Shown: one piece after another, positions 25,094 to 32,931 of the stretch
How the letters are laid out: each line of letters begins with the position of its first letter
Numbering within the stretch: position 1 is the stretch's first letter
Assembly (NCBI RefSeq): GCF_039524015.1
Contig: NZ_BAAAGF010000004.1
Coordinates: forward strand, 388,853 to 452,852
DNA from: Gaetbulibacter_B jejuensis
Lineage (GTDB): Bacteria; Bacteroidota; Bacteroidia; Flavobacteriales; Flavobacteriaceae
Direction: 5' to 3'
DNA: 64,000 bases
Notes under the pieces: generated by a model
Databases searched by the model: none
The model's input: the letters and a program-made list of their open reading frames with translations, nothing else
What the model was told of the DNA's origin: nothing
Translations under genes and position numbers: made by a program

Positions 25094-26830
25094 TTATTCT
25101 TTTACAACCTTGTAAACAAGTTTTTTACTATCAGTTTTAAGATGTACAAAGTATACACCACTATCATAACTAGATAAATTTATAGTAGCTTCATTGTTAA
25201 AAAACATGCTATTGTTTTTTACCATTTTCCCTGAAATATCAAAGATTGAATAAGAGGCATTAGTAATATCTTTTAAGCCTTCTATAGTTACATTGTTTTT
25301 TGTTGGATTAGGATAAATTTTAATATCAGTATTAGTAAATTGATTGTCTCCAAGTGTTGCACCTTCAATAATTAATATAGATTCATTAATGTTAGGGTTA
25401 AATAACTCATCAACGATACCAGAAGGCCACTTAACAACTATCTTAGTGATTGCAGTTTGTGTTCCTAAACCAAAATGTGTCATTAGTGAGTTCATGGTTC
25501 CGTAGCTTTCACCCGAACGTACTTCTCTAATTTGAATACCAGTAGCAGTATGTAATTCTATTCTTGCTCCAATACCATTAATATTACTTGGACCTCCTTG
25601 TAAACGTATTTCACTCCAATTATTAGAGTTTCCATTGTTGTAGAACAAAATGTCTGGGTCGTTTGTTGGGCTGTTATAGCCTATAGCAAAACCAGCTACA
25701 ACATCAATAAAACCATCATTATTGAGGTCTCCAACAGCAGCACTTTGTATATTGTCACTGCCTAAACCAAAAGGTGATGGCATTTTTGAAAAAGTAAGGT
25801 CGCCATTGTTTTTAAATAGTGCATGAGAAGCATATCTACTAGTGATAAAAAGATCAATAAAAGTGTCATTGTCAAAATCTTCCATAATAACCTGAATTCC
25901 TCCACTACCTAAATCGTTTAACTCTGTAGCAATCCCAGAAGTTGCAGTTATATCTGTAAACGTACCGTTACCATTATTTACGTATATAATACTGCTAACA
26001 TCATGGTTTATTAACACGCAGTCTAAATCGCCATCGTTGTCTATGTCTTCAAAATTAGCTGACCATGATTGCGCATAAGGCACTAAACCAGCTGCGACAC
26101 CAACTTCGGTAAAGTTACCGCTGCCATCATTTTGAAATAATAGGTTGACACGTCTACCATCGTTTGGGTTACTTACTCCAAGTCTACACTTTGAGATGTA
26201 AAGGTCTTGGTCGCCATCATTATCATAGTCAACCCAAATAGAACCATAATTACCTGAATTATCAGAAGGAATCGTAGAAACAGCATTTATTAAACCAGCA
26301 TTGTCTTGTGTCATATTTCCATTGCCATCATTATTGTACGCAGATGAAACACCTTCATCATGACAAGCAAAAATATCAATTGTACCATTGTTGTCAATAT
26401 CAATAAAATTAAGGTTTTGAATGAAAATATTTGAACCACTTAATGAATTTGAAGTGTAATTTGTTCCAGTTGAATTTGCAATTAATAGCTTTTTGCCATT
26501 GTAAGCTCCTCCTGTAAAAATATCGTTATAGCCATTTTCATCAACATCGGCAATACATAGTCCCCATTCATTACCAGTGCCAGCTAAATTTCCATAATTT
26601 AATCTTGTGAAAACGCCATTCGTATTTTGATATTCTATTTGAAGATATCTTGCATCATCCAGTCTAATGATGTCATCTAAACCGTCTCCATTCATATCGC
26701 AAACACCTATGGCCACTCCACTAGTTAAATTAGGGTTTACCAAATTTGAAGTTGCATTAGTAAATGTTACCTGTGCGAAATAAATAGAAGGAAAAAGTAG
26801 TATACTACTTAAAAGTAATTTTTTTATCAT
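25094..26830 (-). CDS. secreted FG-GAP/VCBS repeat protein with ASPIC/UnbV and T9SS type A domains
   Basis: A 578-residue secreted protein: signal peptide (to about YFAQVTF), multiple FG-GAP/VCBS calcium-type repeats (DMNGDGLDDI, DIDNDGDLD, DLNNDGFIDV) forming an integrin-like propeller, then an ASPIC/UnbV segment (GARIELHTATGIQIREVRSGESYG...VKWPSG) and a C-terminal T9SS type A sorting domain (KIYPNPTKNNVTI...GVYFVHLK). CRTAC1-like proteins of this layout are presumed adhesive or binding. It is monocistronic, convergent with murA. Confidence 0.88.
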   Translation of the reverse strand: MIKKLLLSSILLFPSIYFAQVTFTNATSNLVNPNLTSGVAIGVCDMNGDGLDDIIRLDDARYLQIEYQNTNGVFTRLNYGNLAGTGNEWGLCIADVDENGYNDIFTGGAYNGKKLLIANSTGTNYTSNSLSGSNIFIQNLNFIDIDNNGTIDIFACHDEGVSSAYNNDGNGNMTQDNAGLINAVSTIPSDNSGNYGSIWVDYDNDGDQDLYISKCRLGVSNPNDGRRVNLLFQNDGSGNFTEVGVAAGLVPYAQSWSANFEDIDNDGDLDCVLINHDVSSIIYVNNGNGTFTDITATSGIATELNDLGSGGIQVIMEDFDNDTFIDLFITSRYASHALFKNNGDLTFSKMPSPFGLGSDNIQSAAVGDLNNDGFIDVVAGFAIGYNSPTNDPDILFYNNGNSNNWSEIRLQGGPSNINGIGARIELHTATGIQIREVRSGESYGTMNSLMTHFGLGTQTAITKIVVKWPSGIVDELFNPNINESILIIEGATLGDNQFTNTDIKIYPNPTKNNVTIEGLKDITNASYSIFDISGKMVKNNSMFFNNEATINLSSYDSGVYFVHLKTDSKKLVYKVVKE

Positions 26831-26959
26831 GATGAGATTTTTTTGTGATTAAATATAGTGTTTTTATTATATAATTGTCTAATTGTTAGTTAATTTGTTC
26901 TTTAAAAGTTTGTAGAATGTTTAGTCTTTTTTTGTGGTCAAGATGGTTGATTTATGCTT

Positions 26960-27529
26960 TAATTTAAGGTTTTATTAACATCTAGAGGACTTTCTAATTT
27001 GTAATTTTAATTTTTTAAAAGCGATACATTAATTCTAATTAAAATCTAATCAAAAATGAAAAACTATTACTACTCACTTTGGCAATTGCGTTTACATTTA
27101 GCGTGAATGCTCAAATTGAAACACCACAATCTAGTCCTGCTAGTAAGCTTGAACAAAGGGTTGGTTTAACTGATGTTACTCTAGAGTATTCTCGTCCAGG
27201 AGTAAAAGGAAGAGCTATTTTTGGAGATTTAGTACCTTATGATAAACTTTGGAGAGCAGGAGCTAATAAAAATACAATGGTGACATTTAGTGATGATGTT
27301 ACTATTGATGGACAAACACTTAAGGCTGGTTCTTATGCGATTTTTGTTAAGCCTATGAAAGGTTCTTGGGAAGTATTTTTCTACACTGATACAAATAACT
27401 GGGGAAATCCTCAAAATTGGGATGATGCTAAAGTAGCAGCTAAAACTACTGTTAAAACTTACGAAGTACCATTTAATGTTGAAACGTATACAATTGATGT
27501 TAATCAAATATCAAATGATGGTGCTGCAT
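26960..27529 (+). repeat. direct repeat copy A (left boundary of the photoprotection island)
   Basis: About 570 bases nearly identical to 41670-42239: the same upstream region (from about TTAACATCTAGAGG) and the first 158 codons of a DUF2911 gene. Only a handful of differences are visible by eye, including one missing A just after the start codon. Homology ends after TGGTGCTGCAT (27519-27529), where photolyase sequence takes over. Confidence 0.9.
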
Positions 27530-27585
27530 CTACACCAGAACCAGCAACCCATTGCCAATTACCAACATTACTCGCCATCTCATAA
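27056..27585 (+). pseudogene. truncated, frameshifted DUF2911 gene copy
   Basis: The 5' two thirds of the DUF2911 gene at 41765-42610. After the ATG there are five A residues instead of six, which shifts the frame and stops translation at codon 17. The mature-protein frame remains open from an internal TTG (27079), but without the start of the signal peptide. After 27529 the frame runs antisense through photolyase sequence to a stop at 27585, losing the C-terminal third. It is unlikely to make a functional secreted protein. Confidence 0.88.
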
Positions 27586-28651
27586 TCATGTAGTTTTTCA
27601 GCAAAATATGCTTCGCCCCAACGCCAATCTATAAGTAAGTGTTTACACAAAAAACTACCAACCAACATTCTAACACGATTGTGCATAAAACCTGTTTTGT
27701 TAAGTTGTCGCATACCAGCATCTACCAGTGGATAACCTGTTGTTCCTTCGCACCATTTTTTAAATTCTGCCTCGTTGTTTCGCCATTCTATTCTGTCGTA
27801 TTTTGATTTAAACGATTCATCTTTTGTTTTTGGAAAATGCCATAAAATTTGCATAAAAAATTCTCTCCATATCAGTTCTTGCCAAAAAGTTTCGTTTTTT
27901 TCAGCAATAGCATTTTTTATCATTTTACGAATGCTTACCGTTCCAAATCGAAGATGAGGTCCTAATCGTGATCTGGTATCTTTAGCTGGAAAATTACGTT
28001 TGTTTTTATATTCCTGTATCAATGTAGGTGTAACTTCGTAATCCTCAACATCTTGTGAAGAGGTTTCAAAACTCATATCAGATAAACTCAAATTTGGTAA
28101 TCTCATATGTTCTATTAGGTTGTCTAGATAATCATTGGTATAATAAATTTTAAGCTTATGATTTTTAAAATTCTCTTTCCATGTTTTCATGTAAGGTGTG
28201 TAAACCACATAAGGATCGCCATCTTTTTTAACCACTTCATCCTTTTCAAAAATGACTTGGTCTTTGAAAGTTCTGAATTCGATATTGTTTTGCTCTAAAA
28301 ACGTTTTGATGTTTTTGTCACGTTCACGAGCATATGGTTCATAATCGTGATTGATGTAAGCGGTTTGTATGTCATAATCTTTAACCAATTGCTTATAGAT
28401 GTCTTTAGGTTCTCCATAAAACATAGCTAAACTGCTGTTATGCTCTTTCTGCATTGTGTTTCGCATGTTTTGGAGTGTATTGAAGATGAAAGTGACACGA
28501 GCATCATCTTTAGGGAGTTTGTTTAATATTTCTGTATCAAAAATAAATAACGGAAGTACTGGGTAATCACCTTTTAAGGCTTCAAAAAATCCGACGTTAT
28601 CATCTAATCTTAAATCTCTTCGGAACCAAAATATGTTAATTTTTTTTTCAT
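27504..28651 (-). pseudogene. phr: class I deoxyribodipyrimidine photolyase, 5' frameshifted and 3' truncated
   Basis: The reading frame has clear CPD photolyase sequence: INIFWFRRDLRLDDN at the N-terminus, then SRLGPHLRFGTVSIR, WQELIWREFF, GYPLVDAGMRQL and SNVGNWQWVAGSGVDAAP. Two lesions are visible. The ATG at 28651 is followed by nine A residues; ten would keep the frame, so translation from it stops after about 13 codons, leaving only an internal start near 28466. At the 3' end the sequence runs into the DUF2911 copy right after VDAAP, removing roughly the last 55-60 residues. A working enzyme would need slippage on the A-tract and would still lack its C-terminus. It is the last gene of the folE-TspO operon. 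Confidence 0.85.
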
Positions 28652-28668
28652 TTTTATCTTTTTGTTTC

Positions 28669-28727
28669 TGTCATTATGAGCGTTCTTGATAACAGATTGT
28701 TTTAGTCATTCTTTTATTCGCAATGAC
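28669..28727. repeat. GTCATT/AATGAC palindromic repeat
   Basis: Two GTCATT units (28670 and 28705), the second ending in CGCAATGAC (28720-28727), giving a hairpin. It is the same family as the repeat at the hsdS end (7447-7515). It fills the gap between the photolyase remnant and the SRPBCC gene. Confidence 0.6.
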
Positions 28728-28729
28728 AA

Positions 28730-29197
28730 TTATTTACCGTATTTACCAAACAATTCTTCTAACTTTGTTTGTCTATAATCAAAAATTTCTTTCAACTTAG
28801 GTTTTACAAGTATAGGGTGTACGAGTTGTCCTAAAATTCCAAATGGTAATTTATAATCAATAATATCTTCCATTTCAACACCTCCATCAATTGCTTTTAT
28901 AAAATGTTTGTGATGCCATAATGCATAAGGCCCAAATCGTTGTTCGTCAACAAAATATTTTTTATCAATACTATGTGTGATTTCGGTTACCCATTTGGTT
29001 TTTATTCCTAGAACAGGAGTCACTATATATTGTATAATTTGTCCTGCATACATTGGTCTGTCTGCACCAGACAATATATGAAATCCCATATAGTCTGGAG
29101 TTATGGTTTTTAAATTTTTTGGATCAGAGAGAAATTCCCAAGCTTGGTCTATGGTTATAGGAAGATTTTGTTTTTTATGAAGCGTATATATTTTCAT
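28730..29197 (-). CDS. SRPBCC family protein
   Basis: A 155-residue START-like/SRPBCC protein (KIYTLHKKQNLPITIDQAWEFLSDPKNLKTITPDYMGF), of the type found next to photolyase genes in Bacteroidota and cyanobacteria. A hydrophobic cavity for a lipid or pigment is expected; the ligand is unknown. The ATG at 29197 is preferred over an upstream extension because it starts one base after the TspO stop and fits the family. Confidence 0.85.
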   Translation of the reverse strand: MKIYTLHKKQNLPITIDQAWEFLSDPKNLKTITPDYMGFHILSGADRPMYAGQIIQYIVTPVLGIKTKWVTEITHSIDKKYFVDEQRFGPYALWHHKHFIKAIDGGVEMEDIIDYKLPFGILGQLVHPILVKPKLKEIFDYRQTKLEELFGKYGK

Positions 29198-29198
29198 T

Positions 29199-29660
29199 TT
29201 AGTTATAGATAGAAATGTATAAATTGAGTGATGTGGCAATGCATAACCAAATAACATAAGGTAAAATAAGTAATGATTTTAGTTTTAATTCTTTGAGATA
29301 GGTAATAAAAAAAGCGGTGACAACAATGGTAAGCAGAGTGATATTTATGAGTGCAATATCAGTAAGTTTTTGGTTAAAGAATATATAGTTCCAACTTATA
29401 TTGAGTAAAAATTGTATAACGAATAGTGTTATTACTTTGTTTGATAGTCGTTTTATACAAAGAAAAGTCATGTATAACGAAAAACAAATCATTATTGTTG
29501 TCCATGCTACGCCAAAAACCCAACCATCAGGTGTCCAAGGTGCTTTGTTTAGTTGTGCATACCATTCTCCTTGTGGACCACTTGCCATAAACAAAGTGCC
29601 AAGTCCTAACGCTCCAAAATTAACGATTAAAAAGACAACTAAAATTTTTAAAAATTTCAT
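29199..29660 (-). CDS. TspO/MBR family membrane protein
   Basis: A 153-residue protein with five predicted membrane helices and the TspO signatures GEWYAQLNKAPWTPDGWVFGVAWT and NISWNYIFFNQK. TspO binds porphyrins and other tetrapyrroles and is linked to light and oxidative stress in bacteria. It overlaps the upstream Lacal_2735-type gene by 4 bases and is followed one base later by the SRPBCC gene. Confidence 0.93.
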   Translation of the reverse strand: MKFLKILVVFLIVNFGALGLGTLFMASGPQGEWYAQLNKAPWTPDGWVFGVAWTTIMICFSLYMTFLCIKRLSNKVITLFVIQFLLNISWNYIFFNQKLTDIALINITLLTIVVTAFFITYLKELKLKSLLILPYVIWLCIATSLNLYISIYN

Positions 29661-29833
29661 TTTTGGGCTTGTTGAAGTTGCTCTATTTGTTTTTGAATCT
29701 CCTGAGCCTCAGCATATTTTTTGTCACTTTCAGCTCTGTTGGATGTAGATAGTGCATGCCAATCTTTCATAAGCTTTTCATATTTTTTCTGGAGCTTTTC
29801 AATTGGTGATGCTTTTTTAAATAAATTAAACAT
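29657..29833 (-). CDS. Lacal_2735 family small protein (58 aa)
   Basis: A 58-residue reading frame: MFNLFKKASPIEKLQKKYEK, then a charged, probably coiled-coil helix ending EIQKQIEQLQQAQK. It matches my recollection of the Lacal_2735 family, small helical proteins found in flavobacterial light-response clusters, function unknown. Its stop overlaps the TspO ATG (ATGA) and its start is 6 bases from the glutathione peroxidase stop, supporting it as a real operon member. Confidence 0.82.
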   Translation of the reverse strand: MFNLFKKASPIEKLQKKYEKLMKDWHALSTSNRAESDKKYAEAQEIQKQIEQLQQAQK

Positions 29834-29839
29834 AACAAT

Positions 29840-30379
29840 CTATTTTAAATGTTTGGTAATTTTTGAACTTGTGGGCGAAGTCAAAGAGAAATAATAATCA
29901 ATGAACTCTCCATTTGGATTTACGAGATATTTTTGGAAATTCCATTTAACCGTGGAATTCTTAGTTCCGTTTCGTGTTTTTTGTGTGAGCCATTGGTATA
30001 AAGTATGTTGATTTTTGCCTTTAACGTCTATTTTTTTGGTAAGTGGAAAAGTGACACCATAGTTAACTTCGCAAAATGATTCAATCTCATTGGCGTTTCC
30101 AGGTTCTTGATTTCCAAATTGGTTGCAAGGCACACCAATAACAATAAGTTTGTCTTGATACATTTCATAAAGTTCTTGAAGTGCTTTGTATTGCGATGTA
30201 AATCCACATTTTGAAGCGACATTAACAAATAGCATATATTTACCTTTATACTCAGAGAGTTGAATAGGTTTTCCGTTTAGTCCTAAAATGGGAATATCGT
30301 ATATGGATGTCAAATGGATTTCATTTGAAGCACTAGAGGTTGAAAATAAGGTTGCCATGAAAATTTTTAGAGGATTCAT
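29840..30379 (-). CDS. glutathione peroxidase family protein
   Basis: A 179-residue thiol peroxidase. The peroxidatic Cys58 lies in NVASKCGFTSQY, with the family motifs NQFGNQEPG and WNFQKYLVNPNG. In bacteria these enzymes usually take electrons from thioredoxin and reduce lipid or other hydroperoxides. There is a hydrophobic N-terminal stretch but no clear signal peptide. It is one base from the SDR gene, within the photoprotection operon. Confidence 0.92.
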   Translation of the reverse strand: MNPLKIFMATLFSTSSASNEIHLTSIYDIPILGLNGKPIQLSEYKGKYMLFVNVASKCGFTSQYKALQELYEMYQDKLIVIGVPCNQFGNQEPGNANEIESFCEVNYGVTFPLTKKIDVKGKNQHTLYQWLTQKTRNGTKNSTVKWNFQKYLVNPNGEFIDYYFSLTSPTSSKITKHLK

Positions 30380-30380
30380 A

Positions 30381-31064
30381 CTATATTTTAGAGCTCACTA
30401 TACCATAATCCATTTCAAAAACTTGTCCTGAAAAGGCACTTGATTTTTCAGACAATAAAAATTTTGCCATATCAGCCACCTCTTGAGGTTCCAAGATTTT
30501 TTTCATGGGATGACGTTCGGTAATGTTTTCAATCATTTTATCATTTCGCAAGAGTTTTGAAGCCAAATCTGTATTGGTAACCGTTGGTGCAATGGCATTG
30601 ATTCTCAAAGAAGTTGCCAATTCTGCTCCCAAAGATTTGACCAAGCCTTCAACTCCAGATTTTGCTGCTGCGACGCTTGCGTGAAAAGGCATTCCTAGTT
30701 TTGCAGCTACCGTACTAAAAAGTACAATAGATGGATGTTTTCCGTTTTTAAGGATTTTCAAGTATGCTTGAATGGATTTTACAGCACCAATGACGTTGAT
30801 TTCGTAATCATCTCTAAATTCGTCCAAACTAAAACGTCCAATAGGTTTGAGATTGATGCTTCCTGGACAATAGACCAGTCCATCTGCAGCTTCAATTTCT
30901 GGAAGTTCGTCTTTTAGCACATCACAATTATGATGTATGAGATTTTTATCTGAGACTTTTGGTTGGCTTCTGCTGATGTTTATGACTTTGTGATTTTTAA
31001 GTAAAATTTTAACTAAAGCATTACCAATACCTCTACTACCACCAATAACGATGTATGTTTTCAT
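30381..31064 (-). CDS. SDR family oxidoreductase
   Basis: A 227-residue short-chain dehydrogenase with the nucleotide-binding motif GGSRGIGNAL near the N-terminus, an NAG-like position (YCPG), and Ser/Lys catalytic context (STVAAKLGMPFHASVAAAKSGVEG). The YxxxK Tyr is replaced around FHASVAAAK, so its activity is uncertain. The substrate is unknown. It is in the photoprotection operon; a 71-base gap upstream holds a near-palindrome ATGTATTTTAAATACAT (31091-31107). Confidence 0.85.
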   Translation of the reverse strand: MKTYIVIGGSRGIGNALVKILLKNHKVINISRSQPKVSDKNLIHHNCDVLKDELPEIEAADGLVYCPGSINLKPIGRFSLDEFRDDYEINVIGAVKSIQAYLKILKNGKHPSIVLFSTVAAKLGMPFHASVAAAKSGVEGLVKSLGAELATSLRINAIAPTVTNTDLASKLLRNDKMIENITERHPMKKILEPQEVADMAKFLLSEKSSAFSGQVFEMDYGIVSSKI

Positions 31065-31135
31065 TATATTAATTTTAAAAGGCGTAATTGATGTATTTTA
31101 AATACATACTCAATATGTCTATATTAAATTTTAAA

Positions 31136-31360
31136 TTAAGCAGTTAAAGGTTTTCCTTTTAACCGTTTCTCTACTTTTTGCTTGATTTTTGTAAGACGTT
31201 TCATCAGATCCATAATCGATTCGTCTTTCTTTTCTTTATAAATTTGATTTAATGCTAAAATTAAACGTTTGGCTTCACGTGAAATTTTGACACGATCACT
31301 CGTAGAGAGTGATTTCATTTTGGTTTTCTCGAATTCTAAGGCTTGAGATATAAGTTCCAT
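31136..31360 (-). CDS. small helical protein of unknown function (74 aa)
   Basis: A 74-residue, very basic, all-helical protein (MELISQALEFEKTKMKSLST...RLTKIKQKVEKRLKGKPLTA). No domain is recognised. It is 4 bases after folE and in the same direction, with matching codon use, so it is probably a real member of the photoprotection operon. It could bind nucleic acid. Confidence 0.6.
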   Translation of the reverse strand: MELISQALEFEKTKMKSLSTSDRVKISREAKRLILALNQIYKEKKDESIMDLMKRLTKIKQKVEKRLKGKPLTA

Positions 31361-31364
31361 AATT

Positions 31365-32060
31365 TCAATTATTTATATAGTTGTGTAATTCTGTAATTTT
31401 TTCGGCAGTATTAAATTGTCCACCGTAATATGTTGTTACTGTTGCAGAAGTATCATCCTTAATACCTCTTGATGATACACAAAGATGTTTAGCATCTATG
31501 ATAACTGCTACGTCTTCTGTATTTAAAATTTGTTTTAAATCTTCGCCAATTTGATTAGTTAAACGTTCTTGTACTTGAGGTCTTTTTGCATAATATTGTA
31601 CAATTCTGTTAAGTTTAGAAAGACCAATTACTTTTCCTGAAGATATGTAAGCTACGTGGGCTTTACCTATAATTGGGACAAAGTGATGCTCGCAATTAGA
31701 ATAAAAGGTTATATCTTTTTCTACTAGCATTTGGTTGTACTGATATTTATTATCAAACAAAGCTATTTTTGGCTTATTGGCAGGATTAAGTCCAGAAAAG
31801 ATTTCTTCAACATACATTTTTGCTACACGTTTTGGTGTACCTTTTAATGAATCGTCGGTTAGGTCTAAACCAAGAACATCCATAATTTCTTCAAAAAGAA
31901 TAGAGATACGTTCTTTTTTTTCTTCATCAGAAATTTTAAATGCATCTTTTTTCATTGGTGTTTCTAGACTGGTAAATAAATGATCATCACCGATATCTTC
32001 AATAGAAAATCCATTTAATTTGTGTCCGTTGGTTTGAGTTACTAATTTTTCTTTATTCAT
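31365..32060 (-). CDS. folE: GTP cyclohydrolase I
   Basis: A 231-residue homodecameric enzyme making dihydroneopterin triphosphate, the pterin precursor. Signatures are GTPKRVAKMYVEEIFSGL, the zinc ligands in YSNCEHHFVPIIGKAHVAYIS and LCVSSRGIKD. In the photolyase setting it may supply the pterin antenna (MTHF) or another pterin. The ATG at 32060 is chosen over a longer TTG start because the extra 13 residues are atypical. Confidence 0.95.
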   Translation of the reverse strand: MNKEKLVTQTNGHKLNGFSIEDIGDDHLFTSLETPMKKDAFKISDEEKKERISILFEEIMDVLGLDLTDDSLKGTPKRVAKMYVEEIFSGLNPANKPKIALFDNKYQYNQMLVEKDITFYSNCEHHFVPIIGKAHVAYISSGKVIGLSKLNRIVQYYAKRPQVQERLTNQIGEDLKQILNTEDVAVIIDAKHLCVSSRGIKDDTSATVTTYYGGQFNTAEKITELHNYINN

Positions 32061-32119
32061 AGCATCTTTTTTAATTGCTGTTTTCAATAATTGAAACAAA
32101 GCAGGTTGGTTGTTTTTAT

Positions 32120-32398
32120 CTAACGTTTAGATATTTTATTGTGTGTAATTTGTTTTTGTCTACTGCATTTAAATCTTCCATTTTCAAAAGATCTAAGTTT
32201 TTGATGTTTAGTAGCTCTTCCTTGTACACGTTTGCGCCAAAGTCTAAAACTACTAGGTTTCATCTCTCTGCGCATAAGGTTTATGACTTCTTGTTCTTTT
32301 AATCCAAACTGAAAAGCAATAGCATCAAAGGTAGTTCTATCTTCCCAAGCCATTTCAATAATTCTATCAATTTCTCTTATCGTAAAATTCTTATTCAT
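32120..32398 (-). CDS. TIGR03643 family protein
   Basis: A 92-residue protein: MNKNFTIREIDRIIEMAWED, EVINLMRREMKPSSFRLWRKRVQGRATKH, then a basic tail. This matches the TIGR03643 family, a small protein of unknown function often seen near cryptochrome and photolyase genes. The start at 32398 overlaps the upstream gene's end by 8 bases. Confidence 0.85.
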   Translation of the reverse strand: MNKNFTIREIDRIIEMAWEDRTTFDAIAFQFGLKEQEVINLMRREMKPSSFRLWRKRVQGRATKHQKLRSFENGRFKCSRQKQITHNKISKR

Positions 32399-32825
32399 TA
32401 TATGGTATTGTTGAAAACTGACTATCAAAATTTATTTTTTGATCTAATAGCTTTTTAAAAAATTGCTTATTTTCTTTAAAGGTTTTATTTTTTCTAAAAT
32501 GAATAAATTTTCCATCTGCATGTATACTTGCGCCATTTGTTTTATAAATAACTAGTTTATAATATGGAATAACCCAAGCAAAGCGTTGTAATCCTTTACC
32601 AATATGAATCAAAATTCCTTTTGGTCTTAACTCAATACTACCGTAATTTATATCGTTAACTAAATTAACTATGGTATGTAGGTTAGGACTAACCTCGTCA
32701 ATTATCATACGTTTAGAACCGATACCTTTTAATTTTATAGCTTTAATAAAGGAAAAAGGCTTACCCACCAAATTATTAATTTGTTTAGTAATTTCTTTAT
32801 CGGTATAAGAAGTGTTAAAAAGCAA
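32391..32825 (-). CDS. hypothetical protein, first gene of the folE-TspO operon
   Basis: A 144-residue protein with mixed alpha/beta character and no recognised domain (contains SIELRPKGILIHIGKGLQRFAWVIPYYKL). Translation begins at a TTG (32825); an in-frame TAA lies just upstream and no ATG fits. It overlaps the TIGR03643 gene by 8 bases. Its promoter carries the shared island operator, so it belongs to the photoprotection regulon. Confidence 0.6.
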   Translation of the reverse strand: MLFNTSYTDKEITKQINNLVGKPFSFIKAIKLKGIGSKRMIIDEVSPNLHTIVNLVNDINYGSIELRPKGILIHIGKGLQRFAWVIPYYKLVIYKTNGASIHADGKFIHFRKNKTFKENKQFFKKLLDQKINFDSQFSTIPYNE

Positions 32826-32848
32826 TAGTTAAACTTTAAGATTCTAAT

Positions 32849-32891
32849 CAAATTTACAAAATGTTTAATCTTTTAAAAAATAAGTTAAACA
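32849..32891 (-). promoter_or_regulatory. promoter and shared operator of the folE-TspO-phr operon
   Basis: Reading the minus strand, a perfect -7 box TAAATTTG (32849-32856) is preceded after 5 bases by the operator TGTTTAA-N16-TTAAACA (32862-32891). The spacing and half-sites are the same as in front of tetR (41518-41560). Transcription would start near 32842, 17 bases before the TTG start codon. Confidence 0.65.
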
Positions 32892-32931
32892 ATATTTAAC
32901 ATATTATTTTTTGATGCATAATAATTAAAAT

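Noticed and set aside
27079..27585. The open frame of DUF2911 copy A treated as a normal gene
   Set aside because: Its true start is frameshifted and its last 18 codons are antisense photolyase sequence; it is a truncated duplicate.
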